A stretch of DNA of 64,000 nucleotides from Yanghanlia sp047501535 (GTDB lineage Bacteria; Pseudomonadota; Gammaproteobacteria; Burkholderiales; Burkholderiaceae_B), in the NCBI RefSeq assembly GCF_047501535.1, contig NZ_JAZDRJ010000013.1, positions 1-64,000 on the forward strand, written 5' to 3'. A program made the translations under genes and the position numbers. Under the pieces are notes generated by a model. The model did no database searches. It was given only the letters and a program-made list of their open reading frames with translations, and had not been told where the DNA came from. Below, piece after piece: positions 1 through 7,266 of this stretch. Within the stretch, counting starts at the first letter, position 1. Each line of letters starts with the position of its first letter.

Positions 1-55
1 GCGGCATCAATTTCCTGACGGCTTGTTCTTTGAATTCTGGGCTGTAACTGGGCAC
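1..55 (-). CDS. IS3-type transposase OrfA, 5' fragment at window edge
   Basis: Reading leftwards from a GTG at 55, the open frame gives a peptide beginning MPSYSPEFKEQAVRKLMP, the typical first residues of the helix-turn-helix OrfA of IS3-family elements. The rest lies outside the window, so completeness cannot be judged. No convincing ribosome-binding site was seen, and I could not define a terminal inverted repeat in bases 60–130. An alternative is a stranded remnant of an insertion sequence. Together with the toxin–antitoxin pair and the broken catalase gene that follow, it marks this end as accessory DNA. Confidence 0.6.
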   Translation of the reverse strand, partial: MPSYSPEFKEQAVRKLMP

Positions 56-143
56 TTCTTCACTCCGACCGCTCCCTCAAATATTAACGAAAAACGAGCG
101 GACATCTATTGTGACGCAGGGGGCAGGCAACGCACACCAAACA

Positions 144-189
144 CGTACAACTTCTTGTACATCCCATACGCGTCGCGTAAACTTGTACA
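144..189 (+). promoter_or_regulatory. YefM-type operator with TGTACA cores
   Basis: CGTACA (144–149) and TGTACA (156–161) lie 12 bp apart, and another TGTACA sits at 184–189, just before the antitoxin start. TGTACA is the known core recognised by YefM/YefM–YoeB in Escherichia coli, where two cores also lie about one helical turn apart. I infer that this is the autorepression operator of the downstream pair. Confidence 0.7.
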
Positions 190-213
190 GTAAATTGAAC
201 AAGTGAGGTCAAG

Positions 214-468
214 ATGAAAGTTGTCTCTTTTACAGAAGCGCGCAACAGCTTAAAAGCCGTTCTTGATCGCGTCGTTGAGGATGCGAACCCGACCATCATC
301 ACTCGTCGAGACTCCCCTGATGCAGTCGTGATGTCACTCGACTATTACAACAGCCTGATGGAAACCGTGCATTTACTGCGCTCTCCGGCTAATACTCAGC
401 ACCTCAGCCGCTCTATTGAGCAATACCAAGCAGGAAAAACGAAGGCGCGGGGGTTGGTGGATGCCTGA
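214..468 (+). CDS. yefM: Antitoxin, Phd/YefM family
   Basis: An 84-residue protein starting MKVVSFTEARNSLKAVLDRV, the N-terminal DNA-binding and dimerisation fold of YefM/Phd antitoxins; the C-terminal third is the part expected to wrap the toxin. It should neutralise the downstream YoeB-like toxin and repress the pair's own promoter. GAGG six bases before the ATG serves as ribosome-binding site. The gene overlaps the toxin by eight bases (ATGCCTGA), the usual translational coupling. TGTACA operator cores lie immediately upstream. The family assignment is secure from sequence; activity is inferred. Confidence 0.9.
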   Translation: MKVVSFTEARNSLKAVLDRVVEDANPTIITRRDSPDAVVMSLDYYNSLMETVHLLRSPANTQHLSRSIEQYQAGKTKARGLVDA

Positions 469-724
469 ACGTCTATTGAGTTGGACTGATGAAGCATGGA
501 GCGACTACATTTACTGGCAGGGCCAAGATGGCAAAACGCTGAAACGTATCAACACTCTTATCAAGGATGTCATGCGTTCGCCGTTTGAGGGCATCGGCAA
601 GCCTGAGGCCCTGAAAGCGAACCTGACAGGCTTTTGGTCACGACGAATTGATGATGTTAACCGCCTCGTCTACGCCGTTGATGACTCGGCAATTACGATT
701 ATTTCCTGCCGCTACCATTACTAG
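461..724 (+). CDS. yoeB: Toxin YoeB (Txe family ribosome-dependent mRNA interferase)
   Basis: The 87-residue protein aligns almost end to end with E. coli YoeB (84 residues). The catalytic set is all present: Glu49, Arg68 and the terminal His86–Tyr87 of the CRYHY tail, matching E46, R65, H83 and Y84. The family cleaves mRNA in the ribosomal A site and is held inactive by YefM. I chose the ATG at 461, which overlaps the antitoxin stop; a longer in-frame reading from 416 exists but would lie inside the antitoxin gene. The protein looks intact, so the module is probably functional. Confidence 0.92.
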   Translation: MPERLLSWTDEAWSDYIYWQGQDGKTLKRINTLIKDVMRSPFEGIGKPEALKANLTGFWSRRIDDVNRLVYAVDDSAITIISCRYHY

Positions 725-1027
725 CTACATGCCAAACTTCTACAGTATCGCCCCCCTACCGCGAGGCGTGCCGGTTCGATTCCGGCCTAATCCCGTCGCT
801 GGGAAACATCAATGGTCGGGATTGACTCCCAACATCCAATCAACTGCCAATAGCGTAGCCATCAGGTGCCCGAGGTTGCTGTTCGCTGCTTGTCGTTTCG
901 ATACTGGCATATTACGTGCCTAACTCCGCCGGCTGGGAACCCGTGCACTGCACGGCAGCGCCTGCCGAATTCTGCGCGTAACGAAAAAGCGGGCATCGTC
1001 GCCGGTCTGGCCTCGGTGACGGGCGGC
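725..1027. other. Non-coding scar with tRNA T-arm-like sequence
   Basis: About 300 bases without a credible gene between the toxin and the catalase remnant. At 770–786 there is a perfect T-arm shape: five-base stem GCCGG/CCGGC around the loop TTCGATT. The bases after it do not end in CCA, and no anticodon or acceptor arm is visible, so it is not a working tRNA. AATCCCG (789–795) is repeated inverted at 817–823. It may be a leftover of recombination at a tRNA gene. Confidence 0.35.
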
Positions 1028-1821
1028 AAGGCAGCGCTGGGGGTGAATGCTGTTAAGGAGGACTTACCCCGCGTGCGAGCCGACAGTACTGGCCAAATAC
1101 TGACAACCAACCAAGGCGTTCCCATCGCGGATAACCAGCACTCGCTGACAGCGGGCTTGCGCGGGCCGGCGCTACTGAAGGATTTCATCCTTAGGGAAAA
1201 GCTTACACACTTCGACCACGAGCGCATTCCCGAGCGCGTCGTGCACGCCCGTGGCTCCGCCGCGCATGGTTACTTCGAGTGCTATGAAGCGCTGACCCGG
1301 ACTTTCACCGCCGAGACTTATGGGAAGCCATCAAGGCGGGCGAGTACCCAGAGTGAGAGCTCGGCGTGCAGATCTTCGACGAAGAACAAGCCGAGCGATT
1401 CAGCTTCGACGTTCTCGACTCTACGAAGATCATTCCCGAGGAATTGGTGCCTGTTACGCCCATTGGCCGCATGGTACTCAACCGTAACCCGGACAACTTC
1501 TTCGCCGAAACCGAGCAGGTTGCATTCTGTACGGCGCATGTTTTGCCCGGCATCGACTTCACCAACGACCCTTTGCTTGCTGGGCGCATTCATTCTGGCC
1601 AAGCCCTTGAGTTTGTGAGAGAGCCATTCCGCCATGCCAAACCCATCATGGTGATCAACGACGGCCGGCAAGTATTGGAGGACGCAGGCGTGCCCTTAGA
1701 TGAGGGAGATAGCGGGTTGGTCATCACCCAAAGGGCAACACGCAATGACATCAATGCATTCATTGAAGCCATCGCTCAGCACCGCCACCCTGCGCGAGAA
1801 ACAGACCCGCCAAAAGTGTAA
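1028..1821 (+). pseudogene. katE: Large-subunit catalase (KatE/HPII type), heavily deleted pseudogene
   Basis: Three pieces of one catalase are visible. Piece one (1028 to about 1297, frame 2) includes LTTNQGVPIADNQ and the distal-histidine motif VVHARGSAAHGYF. Piece two (1318 to about 1595, frame 1) starts LWEAIKAGEYPE, has a TGA at 1354–1356 where the family has Trp, then continues QIFDEEQAERF through to LAGRIHS. Piece three, in the same frame, is the C-terminal flavodoxin-like region (HAKPIMVINDGRQVLEDAG) ending at 1821. The joint at about 1596 falls just where the proximal haem tyrosine motif (YxDTQ) should follow. The original gene would have been over 2 kb. With a frameshift, a stop and at least two deletions it cannot make a catalase. 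Confidence 0.85.
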
Positions 1822-2056
1822 ATACGGTGTCTCGCCTGACCACGCCTCCATAACATTGAAGCGGTCAGGCAAATTACTGAGCCACATCGAGCACGAGCCG
1901 ATGTGGCTCAGTGCCGTTATGCATTAATCGTTCTAACAGCCTGCCCGCTGACAGGCAGACACAACGCGCCCACGCGCTTATGATTAAAGCGCACCCCGTG
2001 TGTCAGTAACCCCCGTTCAATTAACCGGAGCCTCTCCACCCTTCTCGCCCTTACCC

Positions 2057-2800
2057 ATGCGCATCCACGTTCTCTCCGACCTGCATAATGAGTTTCAGCC
2101 TTTTCAGCCTTCCCAGGTAGAAGCGGATCTCGTCGTTCTGGCCGGCGACATTCACTCCAAAGGGCGCGCTGCGCAATGGGCGCTCGACACTTTCTCCGGG
2201 CCGATTCTGTTAGTGGCGGGGAATCACGACTACTACCAGTCCACCATCGAGAAAACGGACGCCGCCTTGCGGGAAGCCGCAGCGCAAAGTGGTGGCCGCT
2301 TACATTATTTGCAGCGAGACAGCATTGTGATTGATGGCGTGCGCTTCCTGGGTGCCACGGCCTGGACAGACTATCAAATTGATGAAGACCCGGCCCATGC
2401 GATGTACGAGATCGGCCAAATGCTGAATGATCATCGCAAGATCAGGGTGGGCCCGCAGTATCGGCGCTGGTCGACTCGGGATGCTGCACAAGAAGCCCAC
2501 AAGACCCGCCACTGGCTGGAAAGCACGCTTAAGACGCCGTTCGCGGGGAAAACCGTCGTGGTCACGCATCACCCGCTCAGCGTCCGGTCGCTCGACCCTT
2601 TCCACCGCGGCTCCGTCCTGGATGCCGCTTTCGCCAATTCATGGGAACACCTGTTTGGCAATCACCTGGCGCTGGCCATTCATGGCCACACGCATTTCGC
2701 AGTCGATTACACAATCAACGGAACACGCATTGTCAGCAATCCCGCAGGCTATCCGGGAGAGGGAACGGGTTTTAACCCGAGCTTTATCGTGGAGGTCTGA
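2057..2800 (+). CDS. Calcineurin-like metallophosphoesterase
   Basis: The protein carries the full binuclear-metal signature: D8 and H10 in LSDLHNEF, D31 in AGDIHSKG, the GNHD box (55–58), then THHP and GHTH near the C-terminus. Such enzymes hydrolyse phosphomonoesters or diesters in the cytoplasm; the substrate cannot be told from sequence. I chose ATG 2057 because the fold begins directly with MRIHVLSDLH. A GTG at 2000 would add 19 residues with no family resemblance. Neither start has a good ribosome-binding site. It is a single gene, convergent with the DUF2207 gene. Confidence 0.85.
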   Translation: MRIHVLSDLHNEFQPFQPSQVEADLVVLAGDIHSKGRAAQWALDTFSGPILLVAGNHDYYQSTIEKTDAALREAAAQSGGRLHYLQRDSIVIDGVRFLGATAWTDYQIDEDPAHAMYEIGQMLNDHRKIRVGPQYRRWSTRDAAQEAHKTRHWLESTLKTPFAGKTVVVTHHPLSVRSLDPFHRGSVLDAAFANSWEHLFGNHLALAIHGHTHFAVDYTINGTRIVSNPAGYPGEGTGFNPSFIVEV

Positions 2801-2840
2801 ACCCCACTGGCACAATCTGGCTGCAATTACCTGGCTAACC

Positions 2841-4760
2841 TCACCAGCCACTGACGCCCCCACCCCCACGGCCGCTCCCGCTGCTGCCGGACGAGCCCGA
2901 GCCAGAAGAATCTTGCTCTCTTGGCAGGCTATCTTGGATGCGGTTGGCCATGCTAGAGCTGAACCCACTGACATCGTATGAGCGGCCGCTCGTTCCGTAC
3001 CAGACGGGCTGATAGCTCGCCTGCGCTTCCGCTGTATTGGCCAGAGCCGTTTCAAAGTGAGTCGTCCACGCTTTCTCGACGCCGAGCGCGACAGCATAGG
3101 GCAGCAAGGTTTCGTAGTGGGCGGGCGACAACGTGGGTGCATCTGCCAGAGCCATCCGTTCTTTTTCGGCAAGCTCCAGGTACAGCCGCAAGCCGTCGAT
3201 GTCGTCCATCACCTTGCGCCCCTCGCGGCTCAGCCGCCCGATGAACGCCCATAGCAGGGTGGTAATCATCAACACAGCGAAAGCTAGCAGCAGGTTGTCG
3301 CGGGTGACGGGAGCATCGTCGTAAATAAATTCGGTAAATAGCAGCAAAATGGCAGCGGAAATCAGCAGGTTCCGCAAAATCGAGACGCGTGCCTTGCGAC
3401 GCTTGTAGCGTGCTGCCGAAGGCTGTTGCCGCCACGTTTTCACCGCTTTCAAGGCGAAGTACCAAGCTACAACGGCGGTCACCCAATGGGCTGGGATCCA
3501 GCCATCCATGTATTCGACACCGGCGCTATGGTCGGATTCGTGCACGATCAGGACCAACAGCATCAGAATACCGAAACACATCCAGATCGCTTTTCTGGGC
3601 TTATAGAATGTGTGGCCGATTTCTTTCTCCACCGCATTGGAAAAAGCCTCTCCCAACTCAAGCGTTTTCACGCCGTTCTGTATATTGAACCGGAGGCTTT
3701 CCCCAACCGGTGGCAACATCTGCATGATGACCGCTTGTTCTGTGGGTAACGCTGCGTCCTCTTGGTCGGAAAGCTTGCGAACAGAAATACCTTCTTCAAG
3801 GTCTTCCAGAACCACCTTGCCTTTCACGGCCAGATCAATGATGGAAGCAGAGAATGCCGTCCAAAAGCCTGCTTCAAAATTCTTAGAAGCGTTGTAATTG
3901 ACGCTGGCCGGCGACAAGCCAGCAGGCGGGTTCCATTGGGGAACCACAACGCCGGGACGAGGGTCGCGGCCAAACATCAACCACAGGGTGAACGCCAGCA
4001 GCGCACTCCAGGTGAATGTGGTCGCCCCCGCAATCGCAGATGCATAATCCTCCGACTCCCATTCACTCAGGGTTGCCTCATCGGGGGGCTGAATCACCCC
4101 CTTGGGAAGCAACAACTCAATCGTCATGTTTTCACCCGCCTCATAGGGCCGGGTTGCCGAGAACGTCACCTCGTTGCCATAGGCCTCGAATTCGGCCTCA
4201 TTGCCGTCGTCACCGAAATACCCCGTATATACATTCACCGCGAGCGGCTCCACACCATCGGGCAAGACGACACGAGCCGAGAGCGCATCGATGGGGAACT
4301 CATTTTCGTTGCCGTTGACGTTCCAGATCAACCGGTCGTGGTTATCTGAAAAACTAATGACGCGGTTGATTGTGTACCGGATCTCATACTCGTAATCGCC
4401 CGGTGCCAGCTCAACATCCGCGCTTCCAATGCGGATCACCACACCACGATTGGTCTGCGTAGTGATATGGTGCTCCGCATTGCCATCGCGCTCGACGCCA
4501 TACACCCACAGCCGGGATCTGGCGCGTCGCCCTTCAGCGGTGATAAAGGCAAGCGGGATTTCTCGTTGAATCCCATGCACGATCTCATCACGCTCTGCCG
4601 TAACGTGGATACGCTCAGTGACGTCGAGCTGCCCGTCCTCCAAGACCTCGATGTCGACGTGAAAATCGTTAATCCGTTCCTCAGCCTGCAGGGTCAAGGG
4701 TGCAACAAGCAGGGCAGCGGCACAGACGAGGCCCGCGATCAACCTTCCCATCACGGCCAT
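2841..4760 (-). CDS. DUF2207 domain membrane protein
   Basis: A 639-residue protein with a signal peptide (about 1–26), a DUF2207 extracytoplasmic region (about 27–215), a first membrane helix near 240–265 and several more around 390–510. It ends in a flexible Ser/Gly tail (GSSGSSGSGRGGGGVSGW). The tail composition and topology are typical of DUF2207 proteins, whose biochemical role is unknown. The ATG lies two bases after the lemA stop, so translation is probably coupled. LemA and DUF2207 genes commonly occur together, suggesting a shared envelope function. Confidence 0.85.
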   Translation of the reverse strand: MAVMGRLIAGLVCAAALLVAPLTLQAEERINDFHVDIEVLEDGQLDVTERIHVTAERDEIVHGIQREIPLAFITAEGRRARSRLWVYGVERDGNAEHHITTQTNRGVVIRIGSADVELAPGDYEYEIRYTINRVISFSDNHDRLIWNVNGNENEFPIDALSARVVLPDGVEPLAVNVYTGYFGDDGNEAEFEAYGNEVTFSATRPYEAGENMTIELLLPKGVIQPPDEATLSEWESEDYASAIAGATTFTWSALLAFTLWLMFGRDPRPGVVVPQWNPPAGLSPASVNYNASKNFEAGFWTAFSASIIDLAVKGKVVLEDLEEGISVRKLSDQEDAALPTEQAVIMQMLPPVGESLRFNIQNGVKTLELGEAFSNAVEKEIGHTFYKPRKAIWMCFGILMLLVLIVHESDHSAGVEYMDGWIPAHWVTAVVAWYFALKAVKTWRQQPSAARYKRRKARVSILRNLLISAAILLLFTEFIYDDAPVTRDNLLLAFAVLMITTLLWAFIGRLSREGRKVMDDIDGLRLYLELAEKERMALADAPTLSPAHYETLLPYAVALGVEKAWTTHFETALANTAEAQASYQPVWYGTSGRSYDVSGFSSSMANRIQDSLPREQDSSGSGSSGSSGSGRGGGGVSGW

Positions 4761-4762
4761 GA

Positions 4763-5323
4763 TTAGAACGAGACTTCGGGTACCGCGCGCTCGGCGGCGT
4801 CGGCGATTTCAAAAAACTCTTTCTTGGTAAAGCCGAAATGGGCGGCGACCAAGCTGGAGGGAAAGCTTTCTATGAGGATATTCAAATCGCGCGCTGCTGC
4901 GTTGTAATAGCGCCGTGCCATTTGAATTTCACTTTCCAAATTCTCAAGCGAGTTTTGCATCCCCAGGAAATTCTCGCTGGCCTTGAGGTCCGGATACGAT
5001 TCGGCCAGTGCAAAGAGCTTGCCTAGCGCCTGGCCCAACGCCCCTTCGGCAGCCGCACGCTCCGCGACATCGCCCCCCGCAACGTTGAGCGCGTGGTTTC
5101 TTGCGTTCACCACGGCATCCAATGTTTCGCGCTCATGCGCAGCATAGCCGCGCAGCGTATTCACAAGGTTGGGAATAAGGTCGGCGCGCCGCTTAAGCTG
5201 CACATCAATGCCGGACCAGCCTTCTTCGGCAAGCTGCCGCGAACGTACCAGGCTGTTGTACAGGTAAATGACGTAGACGACTGCCGCCACGACAAGGGCG
5301 AGAACGATGAGAAGGTTTTCCAT
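4763..5323 (-). CDS. lemA: LemA family protein
   Basis: A 186-residue protein with one N-terminal membrane helix (about 4–20) followed by a mostly helical domain with the LemA signature WSGIDVQLKRRADLIPNL and YPDLKA. It is probably anchored in the inner membrane with the helical domain outside or in the cytoplasm; the family's function is not known. It is first of a two-gene unit with the DUF2207 gene, two bases apart. No strong ribosome-binding site is visible at the ATG. A small membrane-protein gene lies 45 bases upstream on the same strand. Confidence 0.9.
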   Translation of the reverse strand: MENLLIVLALVVAAVVYVIYLYNSLVRSRQLAEEGWSGIDVQLKRRADLIPNLVNTLRGYAAHERETLDAVVNARNHALNVAGGDVAERAAAEGALGQALGKLFALAESYPDLKASENFLGMQNSLENLESEIQMARRYYNAAARDLNILIESFPSSLVAAHFGFTKKEFFEIADAAERAVPEVSF

Positions 5324-5368
5324 GAGACTCGTTTTTTTATTCTAGTCATCACCGCGCACCCATTCGCA

Positions 5369-5791
5369 CTACCTCGACGCTGTTCTGGACTTGCGGCATA
5401 TAAACGTAGCGGCAATCCACCCGACGAGAAACCCCAGCAGCAAAACACCAAGGTTAATCACCGGAACGACCAGCAAAACCAAGGATGATGTAGAGGTGGA
5501 CGGTGTGATGAATGCCTCGTGAAATGCGAGGATATCCAGCAGGAGTATGGGCAGAATCGCGCAGACAGCCATCAACGGCCCGCGTGAGTGCCTCAACCCG
5601 ACAATCACACAAGCGAGATACGGCAGAATCGACAGCATGAACAAGCCAGACGTAAAGACGTCTGGCCCGCCTTCCGGTACGAAAAAGCACGTATAAGCAT
5701 GCAGAACGCACCCGGCAAGGACACCCGGCAATACGCCCCAGCGAAAAACAGCGTGAAGCGCGTCGCACCGACGCAGAACAAGGGGTTTCAT
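5369..5791 (-). CDS. Small multi-spanning membrane protein, unknown function
   Basis: A 140-residue hydrophobic protein with about four predicted membrane helices (for example LPYLACVIVGL and LVLLVVPVINLGVLLLGFLVG). I do not recognise a family. The ATG follows a purine-rich GGAGGCGG. It sits 45 bases upstream of lemA on the same strand and so may be the first gene of the lemA–DUF2207 transcript. The reading frame is well spaced between neighbours and its hydrophobic pattern argues for a real protein. Confidence 0.6.
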   Translation of the reverse strand: MKPLVLRRCDALHAVFRWGVLPGVLAGCVLHAYTCFFVPEGGPDVFTSGLFMLSILPYLACVIVGLRHSRGPLMAVCAILPILLLDILAFHEAFITPSTSTSSLVLLVVPVINLGVLLLGFLVGWIAATFICRKSRTASR

Positions 5792-5893
5792 TCCGCCTCC
5801 ATGCGGCTCAACAGCCTTCAGCGTGCGCCAAGACTGCTGCCGGGTCGCCTGCCTTCGGACACGGTTGTGCCGTTGGAAAAAAAAGGGGTGTTC

Positions 5894-6226
5894 TTATTGT
5901 GTGAATGAGAACTCGCTGACGGTGCAAACGTCAACGTTCTTTTTCACGACTTCGTCACCGTCCTCGAACTCGCCTTTGAAGTCGAATTTGCAGGCGCCGC
6001 TACCGTCGTCGATATTAATCCTGATCGACTCTCCCGGCATGATGACGTCGTCGCCCAGGATGTCCTCTTCCCAGTCATTGCTGGAGGTGCGCGATGCATA
6101 GAAAGCGAAAAGGGCCGTCTTGGTTTTGTTGATAACGGTGACGTGGCGGTCCGCCGCCAGTGCAACATTGGTTCCCGCCAGGGCGGCGACGGCGATGGAT
6201 GACATCAAAAGAAAACGCTTGAGCAT
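5894..6226 (-). CDS. Small exported protein, unknown function
   Basis: A 110-residue protein with a clear Sec signal peptide (MLKRFLLMSSIAVAALAG…VALA, cleavage near residue 24). The mature part is acidic, with two cysteines (SGACKF and DVCTV) that could form a disulfide in the periplasm, and an N-terminal segment HVTVINKTKTALFAFYAS that looks like a beta-strand start. I do not recognise a functional family. It stands alone; the following 278 bases before the response regulator hold no other gene that I can support. Confidence 0.65.
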   Translation of the reverse strand: MLKRFLLMSSIAVAALAGTNVALAADRHVTVINKTKTALFAFYASRTSSNDWEEDILGDDVIMPGESIRINIDDGSGACKFDFKGEFEDGDEVVKKNVDVCTVSEFSFTQ

Positions 6227-6504
6227 AACTAAGCCTTATTAAAACGTTGAAAGGACAGCGGTTGTGTGCGTCGTACTGTACGATTCTGAAAAATTTCGCA
6301 ACATCCCTGAAATTGGGTAATTTTGCGGTTTATCGCTAAAAACCCTGTTTCTACAGATGACAGGCGGCGTTCAGTCTCATACGATTCCGTAGCTGCGAGG
6401 TATTTAAAAATTCGCCTAGCCTGACCGCGCCACGCAGGGTGAGCCTTGCGCATCCTTGCATAGTCAATAAGGGCGCCAATGCGGCAGATCCAAAGGAACT
6501 TCGT

Positions 6505-7266
6505 ATGAGTGACTCCCTTCCCCAACTACAGGCTGTGTTGCCGTCTCCGGTGCTCGTCGTAGAGGATGAACCCCTGCTGCAACAGCGCCTGCATGGAATT
6601 CTGTTGGGGCTTGGCTATGCTCCGGAGGCGCTGCATTGCGCAGCTAGTCTGAGCGAAGCCCGTCGATACTTGGCCAGCCACCCTGTCACACTGGCATTGG
6701 TCGACTTGATGCTGCCCGACGGCAACGGGCTGGACCTCATCGCCCAGATGCGCGCCGAGGTGCCGGACATGGGCATTTTGGTTGTCTCCGCCTGGAGTTC
6801 TGAGGAATCCATCTTGAGCGCCTTACGTGCAGGCGCTACGGGCTACGTGCTGAAGGAGCGGGACGATATCGAAGTGTCTATGGCCATTCGCAGCGTGCTG
6901 CGCGGCGGCGCACCGATCGACCCTTTTATTGCCCGCCGGATTCTGCAGTTGCTGCCCTTGGGCAACGCTAACCAGGGGGCGGGGCTGCCAAAGGCAACGC
7001 ACTTCCCTCAGATGTCGCAACAATCCGGGCGCCCCGGCCCTGCCGCCATGGCTCCCGACGTCACTCCAAGCGACTCCCTCAGTGAACGCGAAGAACAGAT
7101 TCTTTGTCTGGTCGCGGATGGGCTGACAAACCGGGAAATCGCCGAACACTTATTTATCTCGCGCTATACGGTAGAAAGCCACGTCAAACGCATCTACCGC
7201 AAACTGTCGGTTTCCTCTCGAACCATGGCAGTACGCGCAGGCCGGGCACGCGGGGTCATCGAATGA
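6505..7266 (+). CDS. Response regulator, NarL/FixJ (LuxR-HTH) family
   Basis: A 253-residue regulator. The receiver domain (about 15–135) has the acidic pair E20/D21, phospho-acceptor Asp67 in LVDLMLPDGNG and Lys in YVLKERDD. A linker leads to a LuxR-type helix-turn-helix (about 192–250, LTNREIAEHLFISRYTVESHVKRIYRKL). ATG 6505 has AAAGGA eight bases upstream. The stop overlaps the start of the histidine kinase (ATGA), so the two form a coupled two-component pair. The signal and targets are unknown; the calcium-loop protein downstream is a possible target by proximity only. Confidence 0.92.
   Translation: MSDSLPQLQAVLPSPVLVVEDEPLLQQRLHGILLGLGYAPEALHCAASLSEARRYLASHPVTLALVDLMLPDGNGLDLIAQMRAEVPDMGILVVSAWSSEESILSALRAGATGYVLKERDDIEVSMAIRSVLRGGAPIDPFIARRILQLLPLGNANQGAGLPKATHFPQMSQQSGRPGPAAMAPDVTPSDSLSEREEQILCLVADGLTNREIAEHLFISRYTVESHVKRIYRKLSVSSRTMAVRAGRARGVIE

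Noticed and set aside
770..786. Possible tRNA gene from a perfect T-arm sequence
   Set aside because: No acceptor, anticodon or D arm can be formed around it and no CCA follows at the right distance, so it is at most a remnant.
6229..6525. 98-codon minus-strand frame upstream of the response regulator
   Set aside because: It crosses the regulator's start and ribosome-binding site and has no recognisable features.
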